A stretch of 64,000 nucleotides of DNA from Shewanella basaltis (GCF_023283885.1 NZ_JAKILA010000004.1:62001-126000); one strand, 5' to 3'. Positions 38,824 to 48,058 are shown, counted from the stretch's first letter. Notes: generated by a model from the letters alone, not told the origin. A program made the numbers and translations.

Positions 38824-39353
38824 GGGAACTCCTTCGACATAGTATCGAGATGCGTGAATAACAGTCATGTTAACTGTTTATTGACAAAATTAAAAGACAA
38901 TACTTAATAATCAATGCCTTGCAAACGAGTTATCATCAAACTGTCACAATATGAATACAATGTTATCGACCGCTTTGTTGAAAACCTAACTCAACAAACG
39001 CGCATTTCCCAAACAAAAACTTACAACTTACTAACATACAAGCCTTTTTATTTTTTCCTCTGACACACTTTTTAACAGGCTTAAGCGCCCCGTTTCCCGC
39101 ATTAACATTGACTTTATCGCCTCTAAAAGGGTATATAAGGTTAGCTTTTTGGTGTTTGGTCTGCTTTTAGCATCAAAATGACATAATCTCTTATAAAAAT
39201 TAACCAATAAAGTCGCTCAGTCATGTTGTATTTATCATTTCCTTGCTTGTGCAAGTGCAAATTGTACCCCATGACTAGACGATAAATGCAAACAAATAAT
39301 TTCTGTGTCGACATTTTCGCACAGGCAATCACAAGCTTAAGGTGGAAGACTTA
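38824..39353. other. Divergent intergenic region upstream of the POT transporter
   Basis: 530 bases between the OmpA-like gene and the peptide-transporter gene, AT-rich and without a convincing ORF. It should carry both promoters. AAGGTGG at 39339-39345 is the transporter's RBS. No operator can be named. Confidence 0.55.
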
Positions 39354-40823
39354 ATGAGTGAAGCAAAACCAGCAGGAACAATGTTTGGACACCCAAAGGG
39401 GTTGTTCTTACTTTTTACAACAGAATTATGGGAGCGGTTTAGCTACTATGCTATGCGCGCCATTTTGGTGCTTTATCTTGTTGATAAAGTACAAAGCGAA
39501 GGCGGTCACGGTCTTGGTTGGACTCAAGCCGACGCGATTTCGCTTTATGGTACATTCACCGGTTTAGTATATTTAACTCCGCTACTTGGTGGCTGGTTAG
39601 CTGACACCTATTTAGGTCAGCGTAAAGCCATTTATATTGGCGGTTTTTTAATGGCCGCAGGTCAGTTTTTATTAGGTACACCTCATGCTTGGGTTCCTGG
39701 TATGGAACTTGAAATGTTTTACCTTGGGTTAGGTACGCTAATTTTAGGTAATGGCTTATTTAAGCCAAATATTTCAACCATGGTAGGTGACCTCTATCAA
39801 GAAGGTGATCATCGCCGTGATGGTGCCTTTACCATCTTCTATATGGGTATTAACGTTGGCGCATTCTTATCAGGTATCGTTGTAGGCTCTGTTGTAGCGG
39901 CTTATGATGGTAACTTCCAGGCCGGCTTTATTTGCGCTGGTATCGGTATGATAGTGTCGTTAATTATTCAATTCTTTTTTGCACAAAAACTACTTGGTGA
40001 CATTGGTACTGTACCAGCTGCTAAGCTTGAGCAAAGCAAGAACGAAGCAAAAGGCGAAGTGCGTAAAGAACCATTAACCCAAGTGGAACGTGACCGCATT
40101 AAAGTGATTATGGTAATGGGTCTGTTCACAATTATTTTCTGGGCAGGTTTTGAACAAGCCGGTGGTCTAATGAACTTGTTCACGAATGACTTCACCGACC
40201 GCATGATTGGCTCATGGGAAGTACCAACAACGTGGTTCCAATCATTAAATGCGATGTTTATTGTGTTATTTGCCCCCGTTATTGCTTCAATTTGGGTCAA
40301 ACTCGGTAAAAACGAACCTAACTCGCCAGTTAAATTTGCACTAGGTTTGTTCTTCTTAGCTATCGGCTTCTTATTTATGATTGGTGCCGTTTTAGAAATG
40401 GGTGGCGACGCTTCTGTTAAATCAAGCATGTGGTGGTTAGTTGGAGCTTACTTCTTCCATACTATGGGCGAGTTATGTTTATCACCTATTGGTTTATCGA
40501 TGGTGACCAAACTTGCTCCACTGCGTATCGCCTCACTGATGATGGGTGCTTGGTTCCTGTTTATTGCTGCGGCAAACAAGATTGGCGGCTTAGTGGGCTC
40601 GTTAATTGGTCATGGTGGTGCAGTTGAAGAACAGCTAGCAAACGCAATGGCTATTTTCGCGGGTATCGCAATCACAGCAGTTATCTCTGGTATTATCTTA
40701 TATTTAATGTCAGATAAATTAGTTGACTGGATGCACGGTGCAGAAAGCAAACACGATTCTGAAGAGCAAGCTTTAGAAGAAGAAATTGCTGTTACTGCTG
40801 AACATGAAGCAATTAAGCGTTAG
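39354..40823 (+). CDS. Proton-dependent oligopeptide transporter (POT/PTR family)
   Basis: 489 residues with about 14 hydrophobic segments. The POT signature is ELWERFSYYAMRAILVLYLVDK (ExxERFxYY) near the N terminus, followed by GGWLADTYLGQRKAIYIGG and GNGLFKPNISTMVGDLY (PTR2 motif). The long cytoplasmic loop is basic. It imports di- and tripeptides with protons. A GTG at 39342 gives four more codons, but the ATG at 39354 is well placed after AAGGTGG. The family resembles DtpT/YjdL; the exact substrate range cannot be read. Confidence 0.93.
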   Translation: MSEAKPAGTMFGHPKGLFLLFTTELWERFSYYAMRAILVLYLVDKVQSEGGHGLGWTQADAISLYGTFTGLVYLTPLLGGWLADTYLGQRKAIYIGGFLMAAGQFLLGTPHAWVPGMELEMFYLGLGTLILGNGLFKPNISTMVGDLYQEGDHRRDGAFTIFYMGINVGAFLSGIVVGSVVAAYDGNFQAGFICAGIGMIVSLIIQFFFAQKLLGDIGTVPAAKLEQSKNEAKGEVRKEPLTQVERDRIKVIMVMGLFTIIFWAGFEQAGGLMNLFTNDFTDRMIGSWEVPTTWFQSLNAMFIVLFAPVIASIWVKLGKNEPNSPVKFALGLFFLAIGFLFMIGAVLEMGGDASVKSSMWWLVGAYFFHTMGELCLSPIGLSMVTKLAPLRIASLMMGAWFLFIAAANKIGGLVGSLIGHGGAVEEQLANAMAIFAGIAITAVISGIILYLMSDKLVDWMHGAESKHDSEEQALEEEIAVTAEHEAIKR

Positions 40824-40852
40824 TAGTATCGACTATAAAATAATGAGTTAAC

Positions 40853-40893
40853 AAAAAATCCCCTTCAAGCTAGCTTGCAAGGGGATTTTTTTA
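40853..40893. terminator. Bidirectional terminator between the POT gene and the response regulator
   Basis: AAAAATCCCCTT, central CAAGCTAGCTTGC, AAGGGGATTTTTT. The loop itself can pair (AGCTAGCT). Convergent genes on both sides use it. Confidence 0.88.
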
Positions 40894-42015
40894 TGCTTGA
40901 CACGTTAACTGCATAAAGCCACCAGCATCGATATCAGACTGATAAATCAACCCTGTAAAGCGATTGTCGAGTAACTGCTGCCTATGCTGCTGATGATAAG
41001 TACCAATACAAAGTTTCTCACCTAGCTGCAACTCTCGTCTTTGCACCCCAACTTGGTGCCAATTGACATCACCCAATTGCAATGCACTAGGGAGCACTAA
41101 CGGCATTAAATGATTATCGTGCCTCAAATAACAACGTAACCCATTACCAGCCTGCCCGACTGCAACTACACGTTGCTGCAAATCAATACACACATAAACG
41201 ATGTCTGTCAGTATATGTAAGCCCGACCTCACCATTCGCTTATGTAAATACCCAAGCATGTTGCCTGGTTCAATTAATGTTGTACTTAAGCCATTTCGAA
41301 ATAATTTTAATTTTTGATTCACAAAGCTTCGCAGCAGAACACACCCAAAAGCCGCACTATTGTCTTCAGGGTGAAAATGCGCCATGTACATCACTAGGTG
41401 ACGCTCACCAACCATAGTCGAGTCAATAAAGTAGGCACTGATATCATTATTTTTAAATAAACTGTAATCAATTACCGCATTTGGGTAATTCACATGAGAT
41501 GCTGGAAACAATTGCTGTTGTACGCTTTTAGCCGCTTGGACATTTTGTTCAAGCAACTGTAAGTTATCGGTTAATTCTTGATAGGATAATTCGTTCATTT
41601 CATGTAAATGAGATTGACCCGCAACATTTAACGGCATTGCAGCGGTTAACATGGCTTGAATAATGGCATGTTCTATCACAAATAAATCAGCTATCGGTTT
41701 TGTAAGGTAATCACTTGCCCCTATACGCAGTGCTTCGACCACGTCAGACATCACATCGTTGCCCGATATTACAACGAAAGGAACAGCTGGATTTATACTC
41801 TGCATTTGTTTCAGCATAGGTAGGCCACCCAGAACAGGTAACCCCAGATCGGCAATGACAATATCAAATATCTTGTCAGAAAAAAGTGTAAGCCCCTCAG
41901 AACCATTGCAAGCTTGCTGAACCCTTGCTCCTTGCCCTTGCAAAAAATCGGCAACAACTTGACGAAATATCGGATCATCCTCAACAAAGAGGATGTTCAC
42001 ATCAGTTAACGCCAT
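40891..42015 (-). CDS. RssB-like response regulator with degenerate phosphatase-like domain
   Basis: 374 residues. N-terminal receiver domain (1-125): the phosphoacceptor is Asp56 in DIVIADLGLP, with the acidic pair EDD at 12-14 and Lys in DYLTKP. A linker with a helix (LTDNLQLLEQNVQAAKSVQQQLFP) follows. The C-terminal part (about 180-365) has the length of a SpoIIE/PP2C-type domain, but I see no metal-binding DGxxE motif, so it may be catalytically inactive, as in RssB. It lies about 45 bp after mlaA. Its partner histidine kinase and any adaptor role are unknown. Confidence 0.78.
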   Translation of the reverse strand: MALTDVNILFVEDDPIFRQVVADFLQGQGARVQQACNGSEGLTLFSDKIFDIVIADLGLPVLGGLPMLKQMQSINPAVPFVVISGNDVMSDVVEALRIGASDYLTKPIADLFVIEHAIIQAMLTAAMPLNVAGQSHLHEMNELSYQELTDNLQLLEQNVQAAKSVQQQLFPASHVNYPNAVIDYSLFKNNDISAYFIDSTMVGERHLVMYMAHFHPEDNSAAFGCVLLRSFVNQKLKLFRNGLSTTLIEPGNMLGYLHKRMVRSGLHILTDIVYVCIDLQQRVVAVGQAGNGLRCYLRHDNHLMPLVLPSALQLGDVNWHQVGVQRRELQLGEKLCIGTYHQQHRQQLLDNRFTGLIYQSDIDAGGFMQLTCQA

Positions 42016-42059
42016 ACTACAACCCCGCAGATATGCTGTCGGGGTTGTTAAGGTCCCGA

Positions 42060-42839
42060 CTACTCTAGTTCATCTAGAAATTCATCAAGTAATTCATCAT
42101 CAGCTTGATTTGATGGCACATCACCATCGTAAACTTTGTAATCCATGTGCTGTAAGTATGCATCTTTAGCAAAAGCATAAGGATCCAGAGCATTGTCTAA
42201 TAGCCTTTCTTGATCGATAGCTTCAGCTCGAGAGTGAAGCCCTTTTAAGCCCCATTTAAGCACCGATTGCCAAAAAGTCAGTTCTGATAAGGGAAAGTAT
42301 AGACCATCCACCCAATCAGAGGCGATTTCTCTTGTCACAAAAGGGCCATAAAAAGGGGCCATAAAATACGGGCCATTTGGCACACCGTAATAACCCAAAA
42401 CCTCGTTAAAGCTATCTTGCTTACGAGGCATGCCCATCATCTCAGCAACATCAATAACACCGAGTAATCCAATGGTGGTGTTAACGGTAAATCGCCCCCC
42501 CGCATTTGCCGCCCAAAGCCACTTTCCTTGTAAGGTGTTATTCACCAACGAACTGGGTTCTTCTAAATTATAAACAAAATTAATCACCCCCGTTCTTACC
42601 GGGTTAGGTACATATTGTTTATAACCATGAGCCACAGGCCTTGCGATATATTTATCTAAAAATAAATAATTAAAGTCCCACATTGTGCGGTTAAATTCTT
42701 CAAACGGATCCCTTGGATCGTCATAGGTAATCTCAATCGCAGATTGTGGTTCACTTGCAACTTGAGGCGCTTCACTTTCTGCATACACTGGTATACTAAA
42801 AGCCAAAACCGCCTGAAGTAATATCCATTTATACTTCAT
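42060..42839 (-). CDS. mlaA: Phospholipid-transport protein MlaA (VacJ)
   Basis: 259 residues with the MlaA signature: DPFEEFNRTMWDFNY, GVINFVYNLEEPSSLVNNTLQGK, NTTIGLLGVIDVAEMMGM and VLGYYGVPNGPYFMAPFYGP. It removes misplaced phospholipid from the outer leaflet of the outer membrane with MlaFEDBC. Oddly, the signal sequence (MKYKWILLQAVLAFSIPVYA) ends in an AxA-type site and has no lipobox cysteine, whereas E. coli MlaA is a lipoprotein. The C-terminal tail is acidic. It is divergent from the FliK-like gene and followed by the response regulator. Confidence 0.93.
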   Translation of the reverse strand: MKYKWILLQAVLAFSIPVYAESEAPQVASEPQSAIEITYDDPRDPFEEFNRTMWDFNYLFLDKYIARPVAHGYKQYVPNPVRTGVINFVYNLEEPSSLVNNTLQGKWLWAANAGGRFTVNTTIGLLGVIDVAEMMGMPRKQDSFNEVLGYYGVPNGPYFMAPFYGPFVTREIASDWVDGLYFPLSELTFWQSVLKWGLKGLHSRAEAIDQERLLDNALDPYAFAKDAYLQHMDYKVYDGDVPSNQADDELLDEFLDELE

Positions 42840-43132
42840 AAAACTCTCTTTAACATGACAAAGGGTTACTCAACAAACTGCTATTTTTGTCTTTTTATTA
42901 AAGCAATTTTTGTTCAAGTCGATATAATTTAACGTACTACACTCAGGCGTTGCCTTGAGATGTTCATTTTTGTAGGACATCAAGCTTGTTCTTATTACTA
43001 GCAATCTTTATCAACACAACAACTTGATAAAATGAATTGCCCCAATATGAGCAACAAGAACGCTAAGGATACTGCGGCTGTTGACAATATCAATCAAAAG
43101 TTTGTAAAACATGTTCGCTAAATAGGATATTT

Positions 43133-45226
43133 ATGGTTTTGCCTACTGCACATTCAGCGACAACAATAGCAACACCAGCACCGCAACAACCTGCAAATGC
43201 AAGTCAGGCAAATACATCTGCCCCCCAGCAAACCCAAAGTAGCTCAGAAACCGCTAAGCACATAACAAGTAATATAACGTCCGATCTTTCGGCCATGCTT
43301 TTGCCTGTGCAAGTACAACAAAAACAAACATCTGTTAACACTCAAATCAATGTCGCGATTCAAGAGCAGCAGTACCTACTTAATAAGACCGCCGAACTAC
43401 AAAAATTATTACAGCAGACATCTCAAATTGTGATTTCAAACGAGCAAGCCAAATCAGTTGCCAGAGCTGCAATGACTCAAGTAGCCATCCCTGCTGACGT
43501 CGCTCAACTCGCAACACAAACAATGGCTAGCGCAAAACCCATACCCGCTCAGCTCATATTACTTGCGCAAACAGTACAATTTGCCTTACCGCAATCCTTA
43601 ACTGAGCTAGCGGCACAAAATGGGGTATCAACCAAACAATTGATGACCTTAGCCTCTCGGCCTCAAGGGTACCCCTTACCCACAGCACATATTTCTCAAG
43701 GTCAATTAACATTTACCGATGGCCCCACCGTCCAACTGCCCAACAGCACAGTACTCAATAATGGCCAATATCTGGCCAAAGTCGTGCTTAACCAACATCA
43801 ATTACAACTCGCTTTAACACCAGTCATTGGCGAGATAAAAGTCGACTTACTCAAACAATCATCGACGCCCCAGTCTGTACAACACAATAATATTGTGGTC
43901 ACTAAAAACGAACCGGTACAAATCTTAAGTCAATTTTTAAAAAAATTAGAAGCAAGTCCGCTACCATCGACAAATACGGTAAACGAAACCACACAGTTAA
44001 AAACGCCCTCTGGGCAAATAAGCGCTGCAGTCAATAGCACTCAACTAGCAGAGAAAAGCCCGGCTGAACGCACACAAATGGTTAGCCAACAAACAGTCAA
44101 CAGTACAAAATCACAAGATATTGCCGGTTTAAATACCCAAAACACAGCCCAGAGCCCACAAACTAAAAATAACGATACTCTGGCCAATATCCAGGCACAG
44201 GGAAAACAAACTGAGGTAAAAACCAACCCGCTTAATCTCAATCAAGGCACGACAAAATCAGGCAGTAACGCTAACATTCAACAACTTACGCAAAACCCAA
44301 CGTTACCTCAGACTAAACAGGAAACAGCACTTGGCGCCAAACCGCTCAATACGACACCAAATCAAGATCCTCAACCCATCGAAGTGTTAAATAAAGCGTT
44401 GTCCAAAGCCGGGGCCATGCCGATAAAACAACAGCATTCGTTACAAGTGTCCAATAACTTAGCCACAGAACTATTAAAACAATTACCGCAAATTAACCCA
44501 CAGCCGCTAAGCGCCTTAAGTGACCCTAAATTACTTAGCAATGAGCTCTATAGCCTTGCTGGATTAAACCTGGCACAAACTCAATTAAGCGCTAATAACG
44601 CCGTCGCCACAACACTGTACTCTGGTGGTGCGATTACCACCTTATTCCAACTGTTGCTTGGTGTAAAAGCCAAAACAACGGGCACAGGAATTAGCGCTAA
44701 ATTGCAAGAACATCTTAACCAGTTGCAACAACGCACCCTGGCAAAATTAAGCGCTAACTCAGGTTTGTTAAGCGCATTAGATAAACTCGGTGGTGCCGAT
44801 TCTTTAGCACAATTGGCTGGTAGCATTGCGTTATATCAACAAGCCAGTACCGATCCAAGCCAAGCAATGACCTGGTATTTTGCTCTACCTTATTCACTCA
44901 ACCAGCGAAATGAGCAATTTGAAGGTAAATTCGAACAAGAAAATGAACAAGATAACGACAAGTCAAGTGGATGGAAACTTCAGCTTAAATTCAACATGAC
45001 GCAAGGGTCATTGCTTATTTGTGCCCACAAAAAAGCTGAAAAGCTCGATATCCAGTTTAAAGGTAACAACCAAGCATTGTTGGCCAAGGTCGACCAATAT
45101 AATGGTGCTTTAGCCGACAAAATTAGCCAAATAGGCTTAAGCCCTGGTACCTTCAGTACTCAATTAACCCCCATTCCTGCAACCTTACTGCCCGGTGATC
45201 ATTACCTTGTCAAAACGAGAGCTTAA
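43133..45226 (+). CDS. FliK-like long protein with low-complexity Gln/Asn/Thr-rich middle
   Basis: 697 residues. The N-terminal two thirds are low-complexity, rich in Q, N, T, A, S and P (e.g. TPAPQQPANASQ). The C-terminal part, WKLQLKFNMTQGSLLICAHK followed by KLDIQFKGNNQALLAKVDQY, has the layout of a FliK-type C-terminal domain (Flg_hook). A FlhB-tail protein gene follows four bases after its stop. This resembles the B. subtilis YlqG/YlqH pair (inference from memory). There is no signal peptide. Its function may be in a type III export switch, but it is not next to flagellar structural genes. Confidence 0.7.
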   Translation: MVLPTAHSATTIATPAPQQPANASQANTSAPQQTQSSSETAKHITSNITSDLSAMLLPVQVQQKQTSVNTQINVAIQEQQYLLNKTAELQKLLQQTSQIVISNEQAKSVARAAMTQVAIPADVAQLATQTMASAKPIPAQLILLAQTVQFALPQSLTELAAQNGVSTKQLMTLASRPQGYPLPTAHISQGQLTFTDGPTVQLPNSTVLNNGQYLAKVVLNQHQLQLALTPVIGEIKVDLLKQSSTPQSVQHNNIVVTKNEPVQILSQFLKKLEASPLPSTNTVNETTQLKTPSGQISAAVNSTQLAEKSPAERTQMVSQQTVNSTKSQDIAGLNTQNTAQSPQTKNNDTLANIQAQGKQTEVKTNPLNLNQGTTKSGSNANIQQLTQNPTLPQTKQETALGAKPLNTTPNQDPQPIEVLNKALSKAGAMPIKQQHSLQVSNNLATELLKQLPQINPQPLSALSDPKLLSNELYSLAGLNLAQTQLSANNAVATTLYSGGAITTLFQLLLGVKAKTTGTGISAKLQEHLNQLQQRTLAKLSANSGLLSALDKLGGADSLAQLAGSIALYQQASTDPSQAMTWYFALPYSLNQRNEQFEGKFEQENEQDNDKSSGWKLQLKFNMTQGSLLICAHKKAEKLDIQFKGNNQALLAKVDQYNGALADKISQIGLSPGTFSTQLTPIPATLLPGDHYLVKTRA

Positions 45227-45229
45227 CCA

Positions 45230-45541
45230 ATGAATGATGAATCAAAAAAAATTCAGCAAGCTGTAGCACTTAGCTTTGATGGTAAACACGCCCCTAAAGT
45301 AACAGCAACAGGTAAAGATCTCGTCGCAGAAGAAATCATCGCCATTGCTAAAAGTGCCGGGATCCATATCCACCAAGATCCCCATTTGAGTGAGTTTTTA
45401 CAACTATTAACACTCGGAGAAGAGATCCCCAAAGAGCTCTATTTACTGATTGCCGAACTCATCGCTTTTGTTTACATGCTCGATGGAAAATTTCCAGAGC
45501 AGTGGAATAATCTTCACCAAAAAATTATTGCTCAAGCGTAG
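45230..45541 (+). CDS. FlhB C-terminal-domain protein (FlhB2/FhlB type)
   Basis: 103 residues matching only the cytoplasmic C-terminal domain of FlhB: QQAVALSFDGKHAPKVTATG, then IIAIAKSAGIHIHQDPHLSEFL and EIPKELYLLIAELIAFVYML. It lacks the membrane half and the NPTH cleavage motif, which would sit just before the first residues here. Such free FlhB tails occur in Gram-negative bacteria and in B. subtilis (YlqH). It is tightly linked to the FliK-like gene (overlap-free gap of three bases). The stop TAG overlaps the start of a family B fragment. Confidence 0.85.
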   Translation: MNDESKKIQQAVALSFDGKHAPKVTATGKDLVAEEIIAIAKSAGIHIHQDPHLSEFLQLLTLGEEIPKELYLLIAELIAFVYMLDGKFPEQWNNLHQKIIAQA

Positions 45542-45567
45542 GGGCAGTTGATCTTTGTTGGTAAATT
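45541..45567 (+). mobile_element. Left-end fragment of a family B element (B4), interrupted by a family A copy
   Basis: GGGGCAGTTGATCTTTGTTG starts at 45541, the last base of the FlhB-tail stop codon TAG. It matches the left end of B2 (GGGCCTGTTGATCTTTGCTG) with few changes. It breaks off after 27 bases, where family A copy A3 begins. The rest of the element is missing. Confidence 0.55.
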
Positions 45568-45763
45568 AACCTGATCTCGGGATAATAAATGCCTTTCAAA
45601 CAGTCCTTTGCCCTGCTCACAGCGTTGAATCGACTTACAATAGGCTAGCTATTGACGCGTCAATTCGCCTTGTTAGCAGAACAAATGACAAGCTTGAAAG
45701 TGAGAATGGGTAACATGTTGATTTTAAATAGTATAAGATCATCCCTTATCCCGAGATCAGGTT
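45568..45763 (-). mobile_element. Family A miniature inverted-repeat element, copy A3 (196 bp)
   Basis: Ends AACCTGATCTCGGGATAA and TTATCCCGAGATCAGGTT. Direct flanks of AAATT on both sides (45563-45567, 45764-45768). It is nearly identical to A4. Relative to A1/A2 the shared core is inverted and its outer half is diverged, so A3/A4 form a second subfamily. It contains the palindrome TTGACGCGTCAA. It lies between the FlhB-tail gene and a convergent small membrane-protein gene. Confidence 0.87.
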
Positions 45764-45795
45764 AAATTATTCAGTCAGGTTGAGGCTAACCTGGC

Positions 45796-46137
45796 TTATG
45801 CCAAAAGTTGATAGGCAACTCTACCGCTCATAATCACCCCACCCGTACCTAAGCCTGCAAGGCACAAACCAGCTAGATGATCTTGATCAAATTCAAGCCA
45901 GCCGTTAAATGCAGCATAAAATCGCAATGAAATTCCATATAAAACAATAAAGGCTAATGAAATAAAGCTGTAGAGATAATGTTCTGGATAAAAAAACGTC
46001 AACAATGGGATAAATGCTAATACATAATCGCCGATTTTATATTCAAAATCAGTGTTATTTTCGATGATAACATCGAGTAACATTTGCAGCGGAATAATAA
46101 TGACCAGCAAACCTAACAACAGAATAAAGTCCATCAA
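45796..46137 (-). CDS. Unrecognised small inner-membrane protein, 113 aa
   Basis: 113 residues with about three or four hydrophobic segments (LLLGLLVIIIPLQMLLDVII, YVLAFIPLLTFF, LYSFISLAFIVLYGISL, LAGLCLAGLGTGGVIM). No family is recognised. The start has a second Met at residue 2; a GGAGG-like site (TCCTCC on plus, near 46138) precedes the start. No partner gene is apparent. Confidence 0.6.
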   Translation of the reverse strand: MMDFILLLGLLVIIIPLQMLLDVIIENNTDFEYKIGDYVLAFIPLLTFFYPEHYLYSFISLAFIVLYGISLRFYAAFNGWLEFDQDHLAGLCLAGLGTGGVIMSGRVAYQLLA

Positions 46138-46713
46138 TCCTCCGTTGGTCTGCAGTAAATACAGACATTGCTAGCTTGAGTAAAGACAAGCCGACTATTG
46201 AGAGTAATTGACCGAGTTAACCACCTATTTATCACACGATATTTAGGTTTAAAGCAAAACGAGGGACCATGTTCATTCAAGCTAATGGCAAAGACATGGC
46301 AAAAAAACCGTCTAATCCAATCCATTATAAATTCCATTTATAAGTGTTTCGTCCATTTCAAACTGTCACAGTATCAATAATAAGATAAAAAAATACAATG
46401 CAGTTAACAAAATTTATAACTTGTTTTTAGCTCACAATCAATCATTTACATCATTTAATACCAATCCTTATTAGAATAAGACATATTGGCATACTCTATA
46501 ATGAGATCCGTAAAGCAAATAGGCATCAGCGAACATGTGATCCAGTTAATACTTGATATAATTTATCGCAATATTTAGTTCATTTTTGATTGTTTAATTT
46601 TATATTGTGCACAATGATAATAGTCAACTCGATGGTGATGATGTTTCCCCAAAACAACACAAGCTCACCGAATTAATGGCAGTGTTAACGCTGAACAAGA
46701 TTTCACGCAATCA
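46138..46713. other. Gene-free region before the DUF3187 protein gene
   Basis: 576 AT-rich bases between divergent genes. A 67-codon minus-strand frame at 46134-46337 looks accidental. Promoters for both neighbours must lie here; I see no other structure. Confidence 0.55.
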
Positions 46714-47697
46714 ATGAGAGAGATGATGTCAATGAAAGCCAATTTGTTAATTACACTTTCAGGATTAGCTGTATTTCCTGCAGTTCAAGCTCAAATGGTA
46801 GACTTTGACGATTACGGCCCACTAAGGGTTTATGCTCAATCACCAATCCAATCAATCAACCACAGCCCATTACTCCGCTCCGGATTCTCATTACCCAATG
46901 ACCAAAAAGAATGGTATATCACAGCCAACATCGGAAGCATTTGGTCTGAGTCAGATGTATTGCTCGCTGATTACTATCAAAATACTGTCTCGGGTGGCAT
47001 AAAATGGCAAATGTCTGATGCCCTAATGTTAGATGTAAATTACCGATGGGCATTTAGTGCAGATAACCATTTAGATTCGCTCACAATGTGGTTCCATGAT
47101 GTTTTTGGGTTTGATCAAAATGGTCGTCAAGATCAAGCCAAGCATCAAAACCAAATTCATTCAGATGAATATGATATTCACATTGATGATTTAAGCGGTA
47201 AAACCCTCGAAAACGCCTTAACGGCATACTTAGGCTATCAATTATTACAAAATGAGCATCATGGATTATCTGTTGGCGCTAGCCTCTATTACAAAGCTGT
47301 CGACAGTGGCCCATTTGCTGAAGATTCTTTTGCGCAAAGTATCCAAATAAACTATAGCTACAAAAATGGTCGACATCATGTTAATTCAAGCTTTGGAGTC
47401 AGCTTTATTGAAGACACAGAGTCGATATCAACCAATAATTATAACTCTCGTTTCACCACGTTTGGGATAGGCTATGAATATCGCAGCGGTCGCCATGGTT
47501 GGTTAGCTGAGATACACAGATATGAGGGACTGGTAAGCTGGGATGAAAACTTCTCAGATGCGTCTCATGAAGCGTTACTCGGTTACCGTTACTACTTAAA
47601 TAGCAGTGCGATTGAATTTACTCTGGTTGAAAATTTTGAAAACATGGATAACAGTGCTGACATTGCTTATACCATCGGCTTTCGCAATCGCTTTTAA
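46714..47697 (+). CDS. DUF3187-family outer-membrane beta-barrel protein
   Basis: Up to 327 residues. The signal peptide ends AVFPAVQAQ (cleavage after VQA). The rest alternates polar and aromatic residues as in a barrel, with many Tyr and Trp, and ends in an aromatic C-terminal residue (IGFRNRF, final Phe), as for BAM-dependent barrels. LSGKTLENALTAYLGYQLL and related stretches suggest the DUF3187 family. Start is uncertain: in-frame ATGs lie at 46714, 46723, 46726 and 46732, the last (MKANLLIT) giving the most typical signal peptide. Function unknown. Confidence 0.78.
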   Translation: MREMMSMKANLLITLSGLAVFPAVQAQMVDFDDYGPLRVYAQSPIQSINHSPLLRSGFSLPNDQKEWYITANIGSIWSESDVLLADYYQNTVSGGIKWQMSDALMLDVNYRWAFSADNHLDSLTMWFHDVFGFDQNGRQDQAKHQNQIHSDEYDIHIDDLSGKTLENALTAYLGYQLLQNEHHGLSVGASLYYKAVDSGPFAEDSFAQSIQINYSYKNGRHHVNSSFGVSFIEDTESISTNNYNSRFTTFGIGYEYRSGRHGWLAEIHRYEGLVSWDENFSDASHEALLGYRYYLNSSAIEFTLVENFENMDNSADIAYTIGFRNRF

Positions 47698-47781
47698 TGC
47701 ACATAATGTAAACAACTGCCATCGTCATTAGGCAATGCCACTCAACTGCCTAATGACAAACATAACACCTAAATGTGCCTA

Positions 47782-48058
47782 GGGCCTGTTGATCTTTGCT
47801 GGTTGAATTTTGTTCGAGTTAAAAACGTGTTAATCGAGGAGAATGGATTGTAGCCTAGTCACCTAAGCAACTTTTTATTTGTAAAGCATTGTTCAACAGA
47901 GAGTAAAACGTTTTTAGCCGAACCCTGTTGGCAGCGTTTGTTGGTCATTTTTACTGCGTTATCGACTTTTATGTAGAATAACTACACTTCAAAGTCTCTG
48001 CCTTGTACAAATGGCTAACAATTCGCTGCAAAAACAACCTTGAAAGATCAACAGACCC
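47782..48058 (-). mobile_element. Family B miniature element, copy B2 (277 bp)
   Basis: Ends GGGCCTGTTGATCTTT and AAAGATCAACAGACCC. The element is flanked by TA on both sides (47780-47781, 48059-48060), suggesting TA target duplication. It carries the same internal inverted repeat as B1 but in the opposite orientation. It lies 84 bp after the DUF3187 gene and abuts the stop codon of the REC-GGDEF gene: the TAG stop is the flanking TA plus the terminal G of the element (48058). Confidence 0.85.

Noticed and set aside
39141-39332. 63-codon minus-strand frame upstream of the POT transporter
   Set aside because: Short, no RBS, and in a region expected to hold the transporter promoter.
43133-45226. 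Adhesin or mucin-like surface protein
   Set aside because: The Gln/Thr-rich middle suggested this, but there is no signal peptide and the adjacent FlhB-tail gene fits a FliK-like role better.
46134-46337. 67-codon minus-strand frame upstream of the 113-aa membrane-protein gene
   Set aside because: It overlaps the start of the better supported gene by a few bases, has an odd Arg/Asn-rich composition and no RBS.
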